In this document: piece after piece, positions 33,215 to 43,453 of the stretch
How the letters are laid out: every line of letters starts with the position of its first letter
How positions within the stretch are numbered: position 1 is the stretch's first letter
Source of the DNA: Natronoarchaeum mannanilyticum
GTDB lineage: Archaea > Halobacteriota > Halobacteria > Halobacteriales > Natronoarchaeaceae
Direction of reading: 5' to 3'
DNA: 64,000 nt
Assembly: GCF_039522665.1 (NCBI RefSeq)
Contig: NZ_BAAADV010000003.1
Location: 1 to 64,000 of the forward strand
Program-made: the position numbers and the translations under genes
Notes under the pieces: generated by a model
Databases searched by the model: none
What the model was told of the DNA's origin: nothing
Seen by the model: only the letters and a program-made list of their open reading frames with translations

Positions 33215-35059
33215 ATGACCGACGCCGATGCGACCGTAACCCGGCTGTTCGGCGGTCCGGGAAGCGGTAAGACGACCGCCCTCCTCGACCGCGTCGACGA
33301 GTTGTTAGAGGACGACTGGGTCGACGTGCGCGACGTCCTGGTCGTCTCGTACACGCGAGCGGCCGCCCAGGAGATCCGCGAGCGCCTCGCGGAGCGAATC
33401 GACGAGAATCCGCGCGCGCTGCAGGGCAACGTCTGCACGATGCACGCGAAAGCCTACGAGCTGCTGGATCTCTCGCGGGGCGACGTGGTGGGCGAATCCG
33501 ACAAGAGCGATTTCTGCGAGGAGTTCGGCATCGAGTTCGAGGACGAGTACGGCGGCGCCGGCCGCCGGACGGCGCGCTCGACGACACTCGGAAACAAGAT
33601 CATCGCAACCAGCCAGTGGCTCCAGCGGACCCGCCGCGACGTCGCCGACTGGTACGACGTCCCCTTCCAGTGGGACGACGAGGAGGTGCGCCTGCCGCCC
33701 GAGATCGACCCGAACGCCCAGGAAGGCAACAAGTACACGCCCACCTGGCCGAGCGACGACGAGCGGATCGACGTGCCCGAGGCGATCCGGGGCTGGCGCA
33801 ACTACAAGGGCGATCACGGCCTGACCGGCTTCGCCGACATGCTCGAGCGGGTCAAGCAGCGTTCGCTGCTCCCGAACGTCGACTACCTGGTGATCGACGA
33901 GTTCCAGGACATCACGACGCTGCAGTACGACGTGTACGAGGAGTGGAAACCCCAGATGGAGAAGGTGCTGATCGCGGGCGACGACGACCAGGTCGTCTAC
34001 TCCTGGCAGGGCGCCGATCCCGCCCTGCTGCTCGACGAGGACGTCGACGAAGACGTGATCCTGCCGAACTCCTACCGGCTTCCCTCGGACGTGCTGAACG
34101 TCGTCAACCGCGAGATCCGCCACATCGACAAGCGCCAGGACAAGGACCTCAAGCCCCGCAAAGAGGGCGGCGTCGTCGAGGGGATCGAGAGCCCCTCGAT
34201 GCTCGATCTGGTTCGGAACGTCCGCGCGACGCTCGAGGAGGAGGAGGACGGGACGGTAATGTTGCTGTTCCGGGCGCGCTACCAGATGTTCCGCTTCATC
34301 GACGAGTTCATCACCGAGGGGATCCCCTTCAGCTGCCTGACCGACCAGCGGATGTGGACCGACCGGCTCAGCCAGTTCGTCACGGCTGTCGAGGCGATCG
34401 ACGAGGACGAGCCGATCGACGGCCTCCAGGCTCGACGCCTCGCCGACATGCTCGCGGACTCGGCGTTCGGCTCGAACGAGCGCGACGCGCTGTTCGACGC
34501 CATCGACGAGCGCGAGGAAGCGGCCGGCGTCGACGATCTGACCGAGCTGACGATCGAGCCCGAGCTGATCGGCGAGCACGTCCCGTTCATGCCCGGCCCG
34601 GCGTCGGCGGCGGACATGTCCCGGAAGATCACGAGCTTCCAGTCCAAGAGCATGACGTCGTACTTCGCGGTCGGCGAGTACCTCGACATGGACCCCGAGC
34701 GCGTCCGTGTCGGCACGATCCACAGCGCCAAGGGTCGCGAGGCCGACCACGTGTTCGTCGCGACGGACCTCACCGAGAAGGTCGTCGAGCAGATGGCCGC
34801 GACGGTCGACGATCCGACCGACGTGCCCGGCTGCGAGGAGTTCACCAAGACGACCGACCCCGTCCCGACGCTGACGGACAACGAGCGGCGCGTGTTCTAC
34901 GTCGGCATGAGCCGCGCGCGCGAACGGCTCGTCCTCCTGGAGAACCTCGTCGACGGCGCCCCCACGCTGCCGATCGACGTCATCCTGAACGGCGAGCCCA
35001 GCAACGAGCCCGTCGAGGAGCTGCTCACGCAGGCCCGCCAGCCCGCCGAGGCCCAGTAA
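33215..35059 (+). CDS. UvrD/REP-type DNA helicase
   Basis: This 614-residue superfamily 1A ATPase has the Q/Walker A motif FGGPGSGKTTALLDR, motif Ia VVSYTRAAAQEI, and motif II DYLVIDEFQDIT (DExx box). Motif III is IAGDDDQVVYSWQGA. Motif V is VGTIHSAKGREADHVFVA and motif VI is RRVFYVGMSRARERLVL. The C-terminal part is acidic, and an insert near residues 100-190 has VKRS-type charged stretches. The role is probably DNA repair or replication restart. The ATG at 33215 is preferred; it ends four bases before the M24-like gene. Confidence 0.93.
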   Translation: MTDADATVTRLFGGPGSGKTTALLDRVDELLEDDWVDVRDVLVVSYTRAAAQEIRERLAERIDENPRALQGNVCTMHAKAYELLDLSRGDVVGESDKSDFCEEFGIEFEDEYGGAGRRTARSTTLGNKIIATSQWLQRTRRDVADWYDVPFQWDDEEVRLPPEIDPNAQEGNKYTPTWPSDDERIDVPEAIRGWRNYKGDHGLTGFADMLERVKQRSLLPNVDYLVIDEFQDITTLQYDVYEEWKPQMEKVLIAGDDDQVVYSWQGADPALLLDEDVDEDVILPNSYRLPSDVLNVVNREIRHIDKRQDKDLKPRKEGGVVEGIESPSMLDLVRNVRATLEEEEDGTVMLLFRARYQMFRFIDEFITEGIPFSCLTDQRMWTDRLSQFVTAVEAIDEDEPIDGLQARRLADMLADSAFGSNERDALFDAIDEREEAAGVDDLTELTIEPELIGEHVPFMPGPASAADMSRKITSFQSKSMTSYFAVGEYLDMDPERVRVGTIHSAKGREADHVFVATDLTEKVVEQMAATVDDPTDVPGCEEFTKTTDPVPTLTDNERRVFYVGMSRARERLVLLENLVDGAPTLPIDVILNGEPSNEPVEELLTQARQPAEAQ

Positions 35060-35063
35060 GGGG

Positions 35064-36236
35064 ATGGCGGCCGACACGACGCCCGACTACGAGCGACTGG
35101 CGAGTAGCGTCACCGATGCAGATGCGGCGGCGTTCGTCCACGTCGGCGACCGGTGCGACCCCGATTTTTCGTACTGCGCCGGCCCCGTTCGCCCGGAGCG
35201 CCGGAGCGCGTTCGTGCTGACCGCCGACGAGACAGCTCTGTGCGTCCCCGAGTCGATCGTGGAGAGCGCCGAACGAGCGTTTCCGGGCGACGCCGTCCGC
35301 CAGTTCGATCCGGACAGACGCCATCCCGGGCTGGTCGCGGGCGACGCGCTCGCGGAGCGCGGCGTCGAGGGCACGGTCTTGACGCCGCCGGCGATCGGGC
35401 ACGACGCCGCGCTGTACGTCGAACGCGCCGGCCACGAACTGGCGTCGACCGACGCCGTCGCGCGGGCTCGCGAGCGAAAGACCGACGCCGAGCTATCCCG
35501 CGTCGAACGCGCGCAAGCGATCGCCGGCGCCGGGCTCGACCGGGCGCGGGGGACGCTGGGCGCTGCAACCGTCGACGGCGACCGGCTCGTTCATGACGGC
35601 GAGACGCTGACCGCCGAACGGCTGGGCCGCGAAGTCGACGCCGCGATGGCGGGCGCCGGCGGCGATCCGGCGCGAAACACGAAAGTCGGCGTCGACGGCC
35701 CACCGGTCGATCCTGCAGTCAGCGGCGGAACAGGCAACGAGGATGCCGACGCGATCCCGCTCCGCCCCGCCGCGGCGATCACCGTCTCGGTCGCGCCGCG
35801 AGAGCCCGGCGGCTACCACGGTCGCCTCGCACGGACGCTCGTCGTCGACGGCGACGGCGGGTGGGAGCGCCGTGCGAACGTGGCCGTGCGAAACGCCAGG
35901 GAGGCGGCGCTCGCGGAGCTCTCCGAGGGGGAGGGTGCGACGCCGGCGTCGGTGCGGGGCGAGATCGTCGCCGAACTGGGCGCCTACGGCTTCGATGCCG
36001 GCCCCGAGTCCGAGATCGTCGTCGACGAGCTGGGCGGCGGCGTCGGGCTCGAACGCCGGGAGGCGCCGCGGCTCTCGGCGGGTGGCGAACTTCGATCCGG
36101 AACCGCGCTGGCGCTCCGGCCCGGACTGTCCGATCCGGAGCGCGGGCACGTCGAACTCGCCGACGTCGCGGTCGTCCGCGAGGACGCCGTCGACCTGCTC
36201 GGCGATCACTCGACGTCGATGGCGGTAGAGAAGTAG
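35064..36236 (+). CDS. M24 peptidase-like protein, metal ligands apparently lost
   Basis: This 390-residue protein has the creatinase N-domain (ADAAAFVHVGDRCDPDFSYC to about 130) and a pita-bread C-domain. Where active M24 enzymes have 'SDxTRT' it reads HGRLARTL. Where they have the HGxGxxxHE motif it reads GGGVGLERREAP, and the last Glu region is LRPGLSD. At least three of five expected metal ligands are missing, so this looks like a pseudoenzyme. It follows the helicase gene with four bases between them, so the two are likely co-transcribed. Confidence 0.78.
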   Translation: MAADTTPDYERLASSVTDADAAAFVHVGDRCDPDFSYCAGPVRPERRSAFVLTADETALCVPESIVESAERAFPGDAVRQFDPDRRHPGLVAGDALAERGVEGTVLTPPAIGHDAALYVERAGHELASTDAVARARERKTDAELSRVERAQAIAGAGLDRARGTLGAATVDGDRLVHDGETLTAERLGREVDAAMAGAGGDPARNTKVGVDGPPVDPAVSGGTGNEDADAIPLRPAAAITVSVAPREPGGYHGRLARTLVVDGDGGWERRANVAVRNAREAALAELSEGEGATPASVRGEIVAELGAYGFDAGPESEIVVDELGGGVGLERREAPRLSAGGELRSGTALALRPGLSDPERGHVELADVAVVREDAVDLLGDHSTSMAVEK

Positions 36237-36252
36237 CGGGTCGACCGTTCGA

Positions 36253-36507
36253 TCACTCGTTGTCCGGCGAGTCCGACTCCTCGGGATCCGGGAGCACCCC
36301 GCCGACCGCCTTCTCGACGACCAGCGTCGGCAGATCCTGCGGCGTGACGAGCACGCGCTCGGCGACGACCAGCAGCACGCCGAGCACGACGAACACCAGA
36401 CCGATCGGGTTCCCGTCGAGGTAGAGGCCGCCGCCGGCGTACACCATCGAGATCGCCACCGCGAGGGTGCCGACGAGCGTGATCGACTCCAGGATTCCGA
36501 CCTTCAT
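36253..36507 (-). CDS. small membrane protein, 84 residues
   Basis: The protein begins MKVGILESITLVGTLAVAIS and continues with a second helix (GLVFVVLGVLLVVAERVLV), then a hydrophilic tail (EKAVGGVLPDPEESDSPD). It is haloarchaeal in composition. No known family was recognised. It is convergent with the M24-like gene and divergent from hmgA. Confidence 0.65.
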   Translation of the reverse strand: MKVGILESITLVGTLAVAISMVYAGGGLYLDGNPIGLVFVVLGVLLVVAERVLVTPQDLPTLVVEKAVGGVLPDPEESDSPDNE

Positions 36508-36642
36508 CGATCGATCGTAGGCGGGTCTGCGTCAAAAGCCCACCGGGCCGGGACGGACCCCCGACATCGGGGAGACGAACGGGGACGGCTCCCGGCCGCC
36601 GAAAGAGCAACTGTTAGGGGCCGGGCACGCCACGAGGGAACC

Positions 36643-37854
36643 ATGACCGATCCCGCAGCCCTCGCCGAGCGCGTTCGTGAGGGCGAACTTCGCCTGCACG
36701 AACTCGAAGAGCACGCGGACCACGAGACCGCCGCAAACGCCCGGCGGCGGTACGTCGTCGAGGAGACCGGCGCCGACCTGGAGACCGTCGGCGAGTACGC
36801 GTTCGACGCCGAAGACGCCGAGCCGAACGTCGAGAACATGATCGGCGCCGCGCAGGTGCCGATGGGCGTCGTCGGCCCGGTCCCGGTAGCCGGCGGCGCG
36901 GCCGACGGCGACTACTTCCTCCCGCTGGCGACGACCGAGGGCGCGCTGATCGCCAGCGTGAACCGCGGCTGCTCGGCGATCCGCTCCGCGGGCGGCGCCG
37001 ACGCGCGGATCACCGACTCGGGGATGACCCGCGCGCCCGTGTTCCGCGTCGACGGCGTCGTCGAGGGCAAAGAGGTGGTCGACTGGGTGGCGGACAACGA
37101 GGACCGACTGCGCGAGGCCGCCGAGTCGACGACGAGCCACGGCGAGCTGCTGGGCGTCGACCCCTACGTCGTCGGCGACTCGGTCTACCTCCGCTTCGCC
37201 TACGACACCAAGGACGCGATGGGGATGAACATGGCCACGATCGCCACGGGAGAAGCCTGCGACGTGATCGAGGCCGAGACGCCCGCCGAGCTCGTCGCGC
37301 TCTCGGGCAATCTCTGCTCGGACAAGAAACCCGCCGCGATCAACGCGATCGAGGGCCGCGGACGGACCGTCACGGCCGACGTCGAGCTCGATCGCGAACT
37401 CGTCGAGGAGCGCTTCGGCACGACGCCCGAAGCCATCGCGGAGGCCAACACCCGCAAGAACCTGGTGGGCAGCGCGAAGGCGGGAAGTCTGGGATTCAAC
37501 GCCCACGCCGCCAACGTCGTCGCCGCCGCGTTCCTCGCGACCGGACAGGACGAGGCCCAGGTCGTCGAGGGCGCCAACGCCATCACGACGATCGACGACC
37601 GCGGCGACGCGCTGTACGCCAGCGTCAGCATCGCCAGCCTCGAAGTCGGGACGGTCGGCGGCGGGACGAAGCTCCCCACCCAATCCGAGGCGCTGGACGT
37701 GCTGGACCTCCGGGGCGGCGGCGATCCGCCGGGGTCGAACGCCGACGCTCTCGCGGAGATCATCGCGGTCGGCGCGCTCGCGGGCGAACTCTCCTTGCTG
37801 GCCGCGCTAGCGTCGCGACATCTTTCGAGCGCGCACGAGGATCTCGGGCGCTGA
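36643..37854 (+). CDS. hmgA: 3-hydroxy-3-methylglutaryl-CoA reductase (class I)
   Basis: This 403-residue enzyme reduces HMG-CoA to mevalonate, the committed step of archaeal lipid synthesis and the target of statins in haloarchaea. Key stretches are ENMIGAAQVPMGVVGPV, the catalytic Glu in LATTEGALIASVNRGC, KDAMGMNM (NADPH site DAMGMN), CSDKKPAAINA (catalytic Lys) and GTVGGGTKLPTQ. The catalytic His near the C-terminus is in RHLSSAHEDL. No membrane domain is present, as in other archaea. The ATG at 36643 follows a GGGAACC-type region. Confidence 0.97.
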   Translation: MTDPAALAERVREGELRLHELEEHADHETAANARRRYVVEETGADLETVGEYAFDAEDAEPNVENMIGAAQVPMGVVGPVPVAGGAADGDYFLPLATTEGALIASVNRGCSAIRSAGGADARITDSGMTRAPVFRVDGVVEGKEVVDWVADNEDRLREAAESTTSHGELLGVDPYVVGDSVYLRFAYDTKDAMGMNMATIATGEACDVIEAETPAELVALSGNLCSDKKPAAINAIEGRGRTVTADVELDRELVEERFGTTPEAIAEANTRKNLVGSAKAGSLGFNAHAANVVAAAFLATGQDEAQVVEGANAITTIDDRGDALYASVSIASLEVGTVGGGTKLPTQSEALDVLDLRGGGDPPGSNADALAEIIAVGALAGELSLLAALASRHLSSAHEDLGR

Positions 37855-37933
37855 GATCGGGCCGCGACCACTGCCGCGAACGGGCGAAACTGAAACTTCC
37901 CGTATTTCTCGCTTCCGCGCGCTTCTCCCCCGC

Positions 37934-37951
37934 GATGGCGATTCGCCATCA
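37934..37951. terminator. palindrome downstream of hmgA
   Basis: GATGGCGA-T-TCGCCATC is a perfect 8-bp inverted repeat about 80 bases after the hmgA stop. It could be a transcript 3' end structure, though no T-tract follows it directly. Confidence 0.3.
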
Positions 37952-38050
37952 GTTTCACTTTCACCGCGCGCTCAAGGCTCGACTTTAGTGCAAATCCGCC
38001 GGTACGTTCGGACGCGTCCGCACGGGTAGCACCGGCGGGCGCGTCCACCC

Positions 38051-38197
38051 ATGACTGTAACCGATCGCCGGGACGACGCTCCCGACGGACAGCGCTGCGG
38101 CTGCGAGCGGCGGTACCGCTGGCTGGCCCTCCTCAAGCGCGTCCTGCGGGTCGTCGCCCTGATCGTGTCGATCTGGACCGCCCTCCAAGCACCGTAG
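38051..38197 (+). CDS. small single-pass membrane protein, tentative
   Basis: This is a 48-residue reading with a hydrophilic start (MTVTDRRDDAPDG), CGCERRYRW, and one hydrophobic helix (LKRVLRVVALIVSIWTALQ). Codon bias is fair and there is a clean ATG and stop, but no family or promoter is seen. It may be a real micro-protein or chance. Confidence 0.4.
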   Translation: MTVTDRRDDAPDGQRCGCERRYRWLALLKRVLRVVALIVSIWTALQAP

Positions 38198-38224
38198 ACG
38201 GTGACGGTTCCCCGCCGTTGTCGT

Positions 38225-38752
38225 CTACAGCAGGCGATAGACGCCGCGGTTCTCTGAGACCCGACCGCGCTGTGCGAGCTTGTCGAGGCTCTTCCGCACG
38301 TACTCGGCCGGGACGCCGCGATCGACGGCGTACGCGATCACGTCGTCCTCGGTCGGCTCCTCCAGCGCTCTGAGCGCGTCGAGCACGGTCTCCTTTCGAC
38401 TTTGACCGCCGCCCGCGGATCGCTCCATCGCCCGGTCGGCCGCCTCGTCGACGGCGTCGGGATCGATGCCCGAGCCCTCCAGGTACTCCGCGTCGTCGAC
38501 GACGGCGTCGTCGACCTGCGATTCGAGTTCTGCGAAGGAGTCGACCTCCGCGAACGCCTCGCCGTGGTCCTGTCGGTTGGCGAGCATCGACGCCCGGACC
38601 TCGCGGGCGTGGTCCTCGTCGTCGGTCTCGACGAACTTCTTTAGCTTCTCGAACTGGTGGGTCTTGCCGCAGCGCTGACACTGTGCGGTCTGCTGGCGCC
38701 CCTCGACCAACCAGAGCGCGCTGCAGTCGGTGCACCCGACGACGGCGTACAT
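38225..38752 (-). CDS. DUF5817 protein: zinc ribbon plus winged helix
   Basis: This 175-residue protein starts MYAVVGCTDCSALWLVEGRQ and carries two CxxC pairs (CTDC and CQRC) as an N-terminal zinc ribbon. A charged linker follows (VETDDEDHAREVRASMLA), then a C-terminal winged-helix-like domain: KETVLDALRALEEPTEDDVI, YVRKSLDKLAQRGRVSENRG. The zinc ribbon plus HTH arrangement suggests nucleic acid binding. It is a haloarchaeal family. The cupin gene lies divergent upstream. Confidence 0.8.
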   Translation of the reverse strand: MYAVVGCTDCSALWLVEGRQQTAQCQRCGKTHQFEKLKKFVETDDEDHAREVRASMLANRQDHGEAFAEVDSFAELESQVDDAVVDDAEYLEGSGIDPDAVDEAADRAMERSAGGGQSRKETVLDALRALEEPTEDDVIAYAVDRGVPAEYVRKSLDKLAQRGRVSENRGVYRLL

Positions 38753-38870
38753 GCGTCGTCGTACCGCCCGGTCGCTAATAACGTCACCGTCGGGAGCGGA
38801 TCGAGGGAACGAGCGACGGGCGGCCGAGACCGCCCGAACGCTTAGGTTTGGTTCCGCTGTACGGCCGGGC

Positions 38871-39212
38871 ATGGACGTAGTTTCTCCCGCGGACCGAGAC
38901 GCTGCCGAAGCCGTCGACGGCGTGCACCTGTCGCTGCTGGCGGGCGGCGAGCGGATGAACCTCCAGCGCTTCGAGATCGAACCCGGCGCGGTCGTCCCCG
39001 AACACAGCCATCCCCACGAGCAGACCGGGATGGTGGTCGAGGGGACGCTGACGTTCGTCCTGGCCGACGGCACCGAGCGCGCGGTCGGACCGGGCGAAAC
39101 GTACGCGCTGGCGGGCGAGGAAGCCCACGCCGCCGAGAATCGAGGCGACGAACCGGTCGTCGGCGTCGACGTGTTCAGCCCGCCCCGGACGGATCCCGAC
39201 TGGCAGGATTAG
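38871..39212 (+). CDS. cupin domain protein
   Basis: This 113-residue single cupin barrel has its first motif, with metal-binding residues, as PEHSHPHEQTGMVVEG (H, H, E). The second is the stretch LAGEEAHAAENRG with the last His. The substrate is unknown; small cupins of this type are often metal-dependent sugar or regulator-binding proteins. It converges with the GNAT gene and overlaps its 3' end by four bases. Confidence 0.88.
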   Translation: MDVVSPADRDAAEAVDGVHLSLLAGGERMNLQRFEIEPGAVVPEHSHPHEQTGMVVEGTLTFVLADGTERAVGPGETYALAGEEAHAAENRGDEPVVGVDVFSPPRTDPDWQD

Positions 39213-39652
39213 CTCCCGACCGGCCGGCGCATCTCGACGTGGGGAATCCCGGCCTCCTCGAACTCCTCGCCGCGGCGCTCGTAGCCCAGACGCTCGTAGA
39301 ACCCGGCGGCGCGCGTCTGGGAGTGAAGCTTCAAGATGTCGAGGTCTCGATCGCGCGCTTCGGCGTGCACGGCGTCCATCAGATCGCGTCCGACGTCCTC
39401 CCCGCGCCGGGACGCCAGCACGGCGACGCGCTCGACCTTGCCAACACCCGCGTTCGGGAACCGGAGCCGGGCCGCCCCGATCGGCTCACCGTCATCGTAG
39501 GCGACGAAGTGGACGGCGTCGGCGTCCGGCTCGTCGTGTTCGTCGTACTCCAGGGCCTCGTCGACGCCCTGCTCGTCGACGAAGACGGTCCGGCGCACCG
39601 CAAACGCGTCCTCGCGCGCACTCTCGTCGGTCGCGACGCGAACGTCGGTCAT
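39209..39652 (-). CDS. GNAT family N-acetyltransferase (ElaA-like)
   Basis: This 147-residue enzyme begins MTDVRVATDESAREDAFAVR. ElaA-like features are RRTVFVDEQGVDEALEYDEH and HFVAYDDGEPIGAARLRFPN. The acetyl-CoA motif is GKVERVAVLASRRGEDVGRDLM, and LHSQTRAAGFYERLGYERRG ends the fold. The substrate is unknown. The ATG at 39652 is the natural start; upstream readings are not coding. Confidence 0.9.
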   Translation of the reverse strand: MTDVRVATDESAREDAFAVRRTVFVDEQGVDEALEYDEHDEPDADAVHFVAYDDGEPIGAARLRFPNAGVGKVERVAVLASRRGEDVGRDLMDAVHAEARDRDLDILKLHSQTRAAGFYERLGYERRGEEFEEAGIPHVEMRRPVGS

Positions 39653-39818
39653 AGGATGGCGTATCGGGCGAACCGACGAGAACATTTCGGCGGCGGATCG
39701 CCGGGTGGAGTTCGTCTGTCGGACTACCCGGCGCCGATTCCCCCGGACGGTAGTTATATACCGGTCGCATACCAGATTCCCACGTATCTGTGGCTGACAC
39801 GATGAGTGAGGATTCCCA

Positions 39819-41231
39819 ATGAACGACTCGCACTCCCACGGCGAGGGCGACGGAGCCACCATCGAGGTGCTGTACGTCGGGCCGCTGGCGGACGAGCTGG
39901 CGGCGGGGCTCCCCTCGGAAGAAGCGGTGTCGTTCCGGACGGCGTCGCGTTCGGAGGACGGCATCGACGCGATCGGCCCCGAAATCGACTGTGTCGTCGC
40001 CGGGCACGATCCGCCGGCGGTCGACGCCCGTCGGTTTCTCGATCAGCTCCGGGCCGACGATCGCGAGCAACCGTTCATTCTGTACGGCCCCCGGGTGCGG
40101 GCGGGCGTCGTCGAGGAGATACTCGCGTCGGGCGGCGACTACCTCTGTTCCGACTCCGACACGACGGCCCGGTCGGTTCTCGGCGTCCGGATCAGAACGA
40201 CCGTCGAGTCAGAACGGACTCGAACGGACCTCGAGCGGAAGAGCCGGGCGATGAACCAGGCGCCGGTCGGGATCACGATCGGCGACGCGACGGTCGACGA
40301 CGAACCGCTCGTGTACGTCAACGACCAGTTCGAGCGGCTCACCGGGTACGACCGCTCCGCGGTGCTCGGTCGCAACTGCCGGTTTCTACAGGGCGCCGGC
40401 ACGGACGAGGAAACGGTCGATCGACTTCGAGCCGCCATCGAGAACCAGGAACCGGTGTCGGTCGAACTGCTGAACTACCGCGCCGACGGTACGCCCTTCT
40501 GGAATCAGCTTGACATCGCGCCGGTTCGCGACGACGGCGAAGTGACCCACTACTTCGGCTTCCAGAAGGACGTCACCGAGCGAAAGTCGCTCGAGGAGGC
40601 GCTCCAGCAGCAAACGGAACTGCAGGATCGGTTCGCGAGCGTCGTCTCGCACGATCTCAGAAACCCGCTCACGATCGCCGAGGGGCACCTGGAGATAGCC
40701 CGCGAGAACCGCGATGACGAGGATCTCTCGGCGGTCGCGGACGCTCTCGATCGGATGGACGGGATCATCGACGGCGTGCTCAAGATCGCCCGTCAAGGGG
40801 TCGCGATAGAGGATCCCGAGCGGCTCGATCTGGCGGCGATCGCACGGGAAGCGGGGGCATCGGTGGGAATCCAGCCGGAGATCGACGAGGAGCTGCCGTC
40901 GGTCGAGGGAGATCCCGAACGCGTACGGACGCTGTTCGAGAACCTGCTGCGCAACAGCAAGGACCACGCCGGCGAGACGCCGACGGTTCGCGTCGGCCTC
41001 TACGACGGCGGGTTTTACGTCGAAGACGACGGGCTGGGAATCCCCCAAGACGATCGGGAGTCGGTGTTCGAGTGGGGCGTCACCACCGCCGACGACGGCA
41101 CGGGGTACGGACTCGCGGTCGTCCGGACGATCGCGCGGGCCCACGGCTGGGAGGTGTCGGTGACCGACGGGCGAACGGGCGGCGCCCGGTTCGAGTTCGC
41201 GGTCGACGCGCGGCCCAGCGTCGGGTCGTAG
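39819..41231 (+). CDS. LOV-domain (blue-light) histidine kinase
   Basis: This 470-residue protein has three parts. Residues 1-130 resemble a response-regulator receiver without the phospho-accepting Asp (DCVVAGHDPP). Residues 140-265 are a PAS domain with the canonical LOV flavin motif GRNCRFLQG, whose Cys forms the photo-adduct, plus VYVNDQFERLTGYDRS and FWNQLDIAPV. Residues 275-470 are a kinase core with H-box VSHDLRNPLT, N-box LLRNSKDH, and G boxes EDDGLGIP and GTGYGLAVV. No membrane segment is present, so it is cytoplasmic. Light sensing is inferred from the Cys and motif. Confidence 0.9.
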   Translation: MNDSHSHGEGDGATIEVLYVGPLADELAAGLPSEEAVSFRTASRSEDGIDAIGPEIDCVVAGHDPPAVDARRFLDQLRADDREQPFILYGPRVRAGVVEEILASGGDYLCSDSDTTARSVLGVRIRTTVESERTRTDLERKSRAMNQAPVGITIGDATVDDEPLVYVNDQFERLTGYDRSAVLGRNCRFLQGAGTDEETVDRLRAAIENQEPVSVELLNYRADGTPFWNQLDIAPVRDDGEVTHYFGFQKDVTERKSLEEALQQQTELQDRFASVVSHDLRNPLTIAEGHLEIARENRDDEDLSAVADALDRMDGIIDGVLKIARQGVAIEDPERLDLAAIAREAGASVGIQPEIDEELPSVEGDPERVRTLFENLLRNSKDHAGETPTVRVGLYDGGFYVEDDGLGIPQDDRESVFEWGVTTADDGTGYGLAVVRTIARAHGWEVSVTDGRTGGARFEFAVDARPSVGS

Positions 41232-41286
41232 CGACGCCGTCGGCGCCGCGGCGAAAAGAAAATCGGAGAGAGAAGTCCGAGACGCT

Positions 41287-41340
41287 CTACGAGAGTTTCT
41301 CGATATTTTCGCGGCGTAGCCGCGAAACCCGAGAAGTTGT

Positions 41341-41358
<18 letters not shown>
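41287..41358. repeat. hairpin element at the 3' end of icd, with duplicated gene end
   Basis: Two copies of an 18-base segment lie 54 bases apart: 41341-41358 (the icd end) and 41287-41304, matching at 15 of 18 positions. On the gene strand both would encode IEKLS and stop. Between and across them are perfect stems with three-base loops: GAGAAGTTGTC-TAC-GACAACTTCTC (41331-41355) and TTTCGCGGC-GTA-GCCGCGAAA (41307-41327). The structure resembles the tandem-hairpin block at 14591-14738. Confidence 0.75.
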
Positions 41359-42618
<1,260 letters not shown>

Positions 42619-42756
42619 GGTCGTTCGTACGGTATCCTGTCGGGGCTAAAAGGGCTGCCATTTGGCGCTGCCGTGCAATACTTACGGCCGAGTAGAGCGG
42701 GGCGAGGGACCCGTAGTACTGCGGGTGAGAGATCCTCCGGACGCGCCGCCGAACTG

Positions 42757-42764
42757 CTCCCACG
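42757..42764. repeat. left copy of the 8-bp target-site duplication of the IS
   Basis: CTCCCACG immediately left of the element is repeated exactly at 43462-43469, as expected for IS6-family transposition. Confidence 0.9.
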
Positions 42765-42783
42765 GGCGGTGTTCAGATAAGCT
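42765..42783 (+). repeat. left terminal inverted repeat of the IS
   Basis: GGCGGTGTTCAGATAAGCT pairs with the right end at 43443-43461, 17 of 19 positions. Confidence 0.9.
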
Positions 42784-42817
42784 CTGAAGAACGAGGCGGT
42801 ATGATTTCTAGGTGTCC

Positions 42818-43453
42818 ATGCCAGAAATCGCCCGCCTCATCGGAGATAACGACTGCTTCGAGTTAGCGTTTGTGGAGAGAGAGGCGACACCCGAGCCAGC
42901 AATGGAGCTCGGTATCCGACTCCATTTGGCAGGACTATCACTATCGGATACCATCTCTATACTCGATAGGTTGGGTGTCGAACGCTGTCGAGCGACCGTG
43001 CATAACTGGGTGCAGAAGGCAGAGTTACAGCCCCTCGATGGCGCCGATCCGGATCACGTCGCGGTTGACGAGACCGTGATCCAACTGAATGACAAGCAGT
43101 TCTGGCTGTACGCTGCGGTCGATCCCAAGACGAACCGCTTGCTGCATGTCAAGCTTTCTCCGACGAGAAATCAAGCGATTACCGAGATGTTCCTTGCTGA
43201 ACTTCGCGAGAAACATCTCGTCAATGACGCGCTCTTTCTCGTCGATTCTGCACCGTGGCTACAAGCAGCACTCCATCGACACGGCCTCGATTACAGATAC
43301 GAAAAACATGGTAATCGGAACAGCATCGAACGTGTCTTTCGAGAACTAAAACGCCGAACCAACCAGTTCTCAAACTGCTTCAGCAACGCCGAAGCAAACA
43401 CCGCAGAAAATTGGCTCCAAGCGTTCGCCTTCGCATGGAATCAGCTTATCTGA
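42818..43453 (+). CDS. IS6-family DDE transposase
   Basis: The transposase is about 211 residues. The first part has MPEIARLIGDNDCFELAFVE, RLHLAGLSLSDTISIL and CRATVHNWVQKAEL, the helix-turn-helix. The DDE catalytic core has AVDETVIQL, then LFLVDSAPWL and SIERVFRELKRR (D, D, E). All core motifs are present and no stop or frameshift is seen, so the element may still be active. The start is the ATG at 42818 or the GTG at 42812. Confidence 0.95.
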   Translation: MPEIARLIGDNDCFELAFVEREATPEPAMELGIRLHLAGLSLSDTISILDRLGVERCRATVHNWVQKAELQPLDGADPDHVAVDETVIQLNDKQFWLYAAVDPKTNRLLHVKLSPTRNQAITEMFLAELREKHLVNDALFLVDSAPWLQAALHRHGLDYRYEKHGNRNSIERVFRELKRRTNQFSNCFSNAEANTAENWLQAFAFAWNQLI

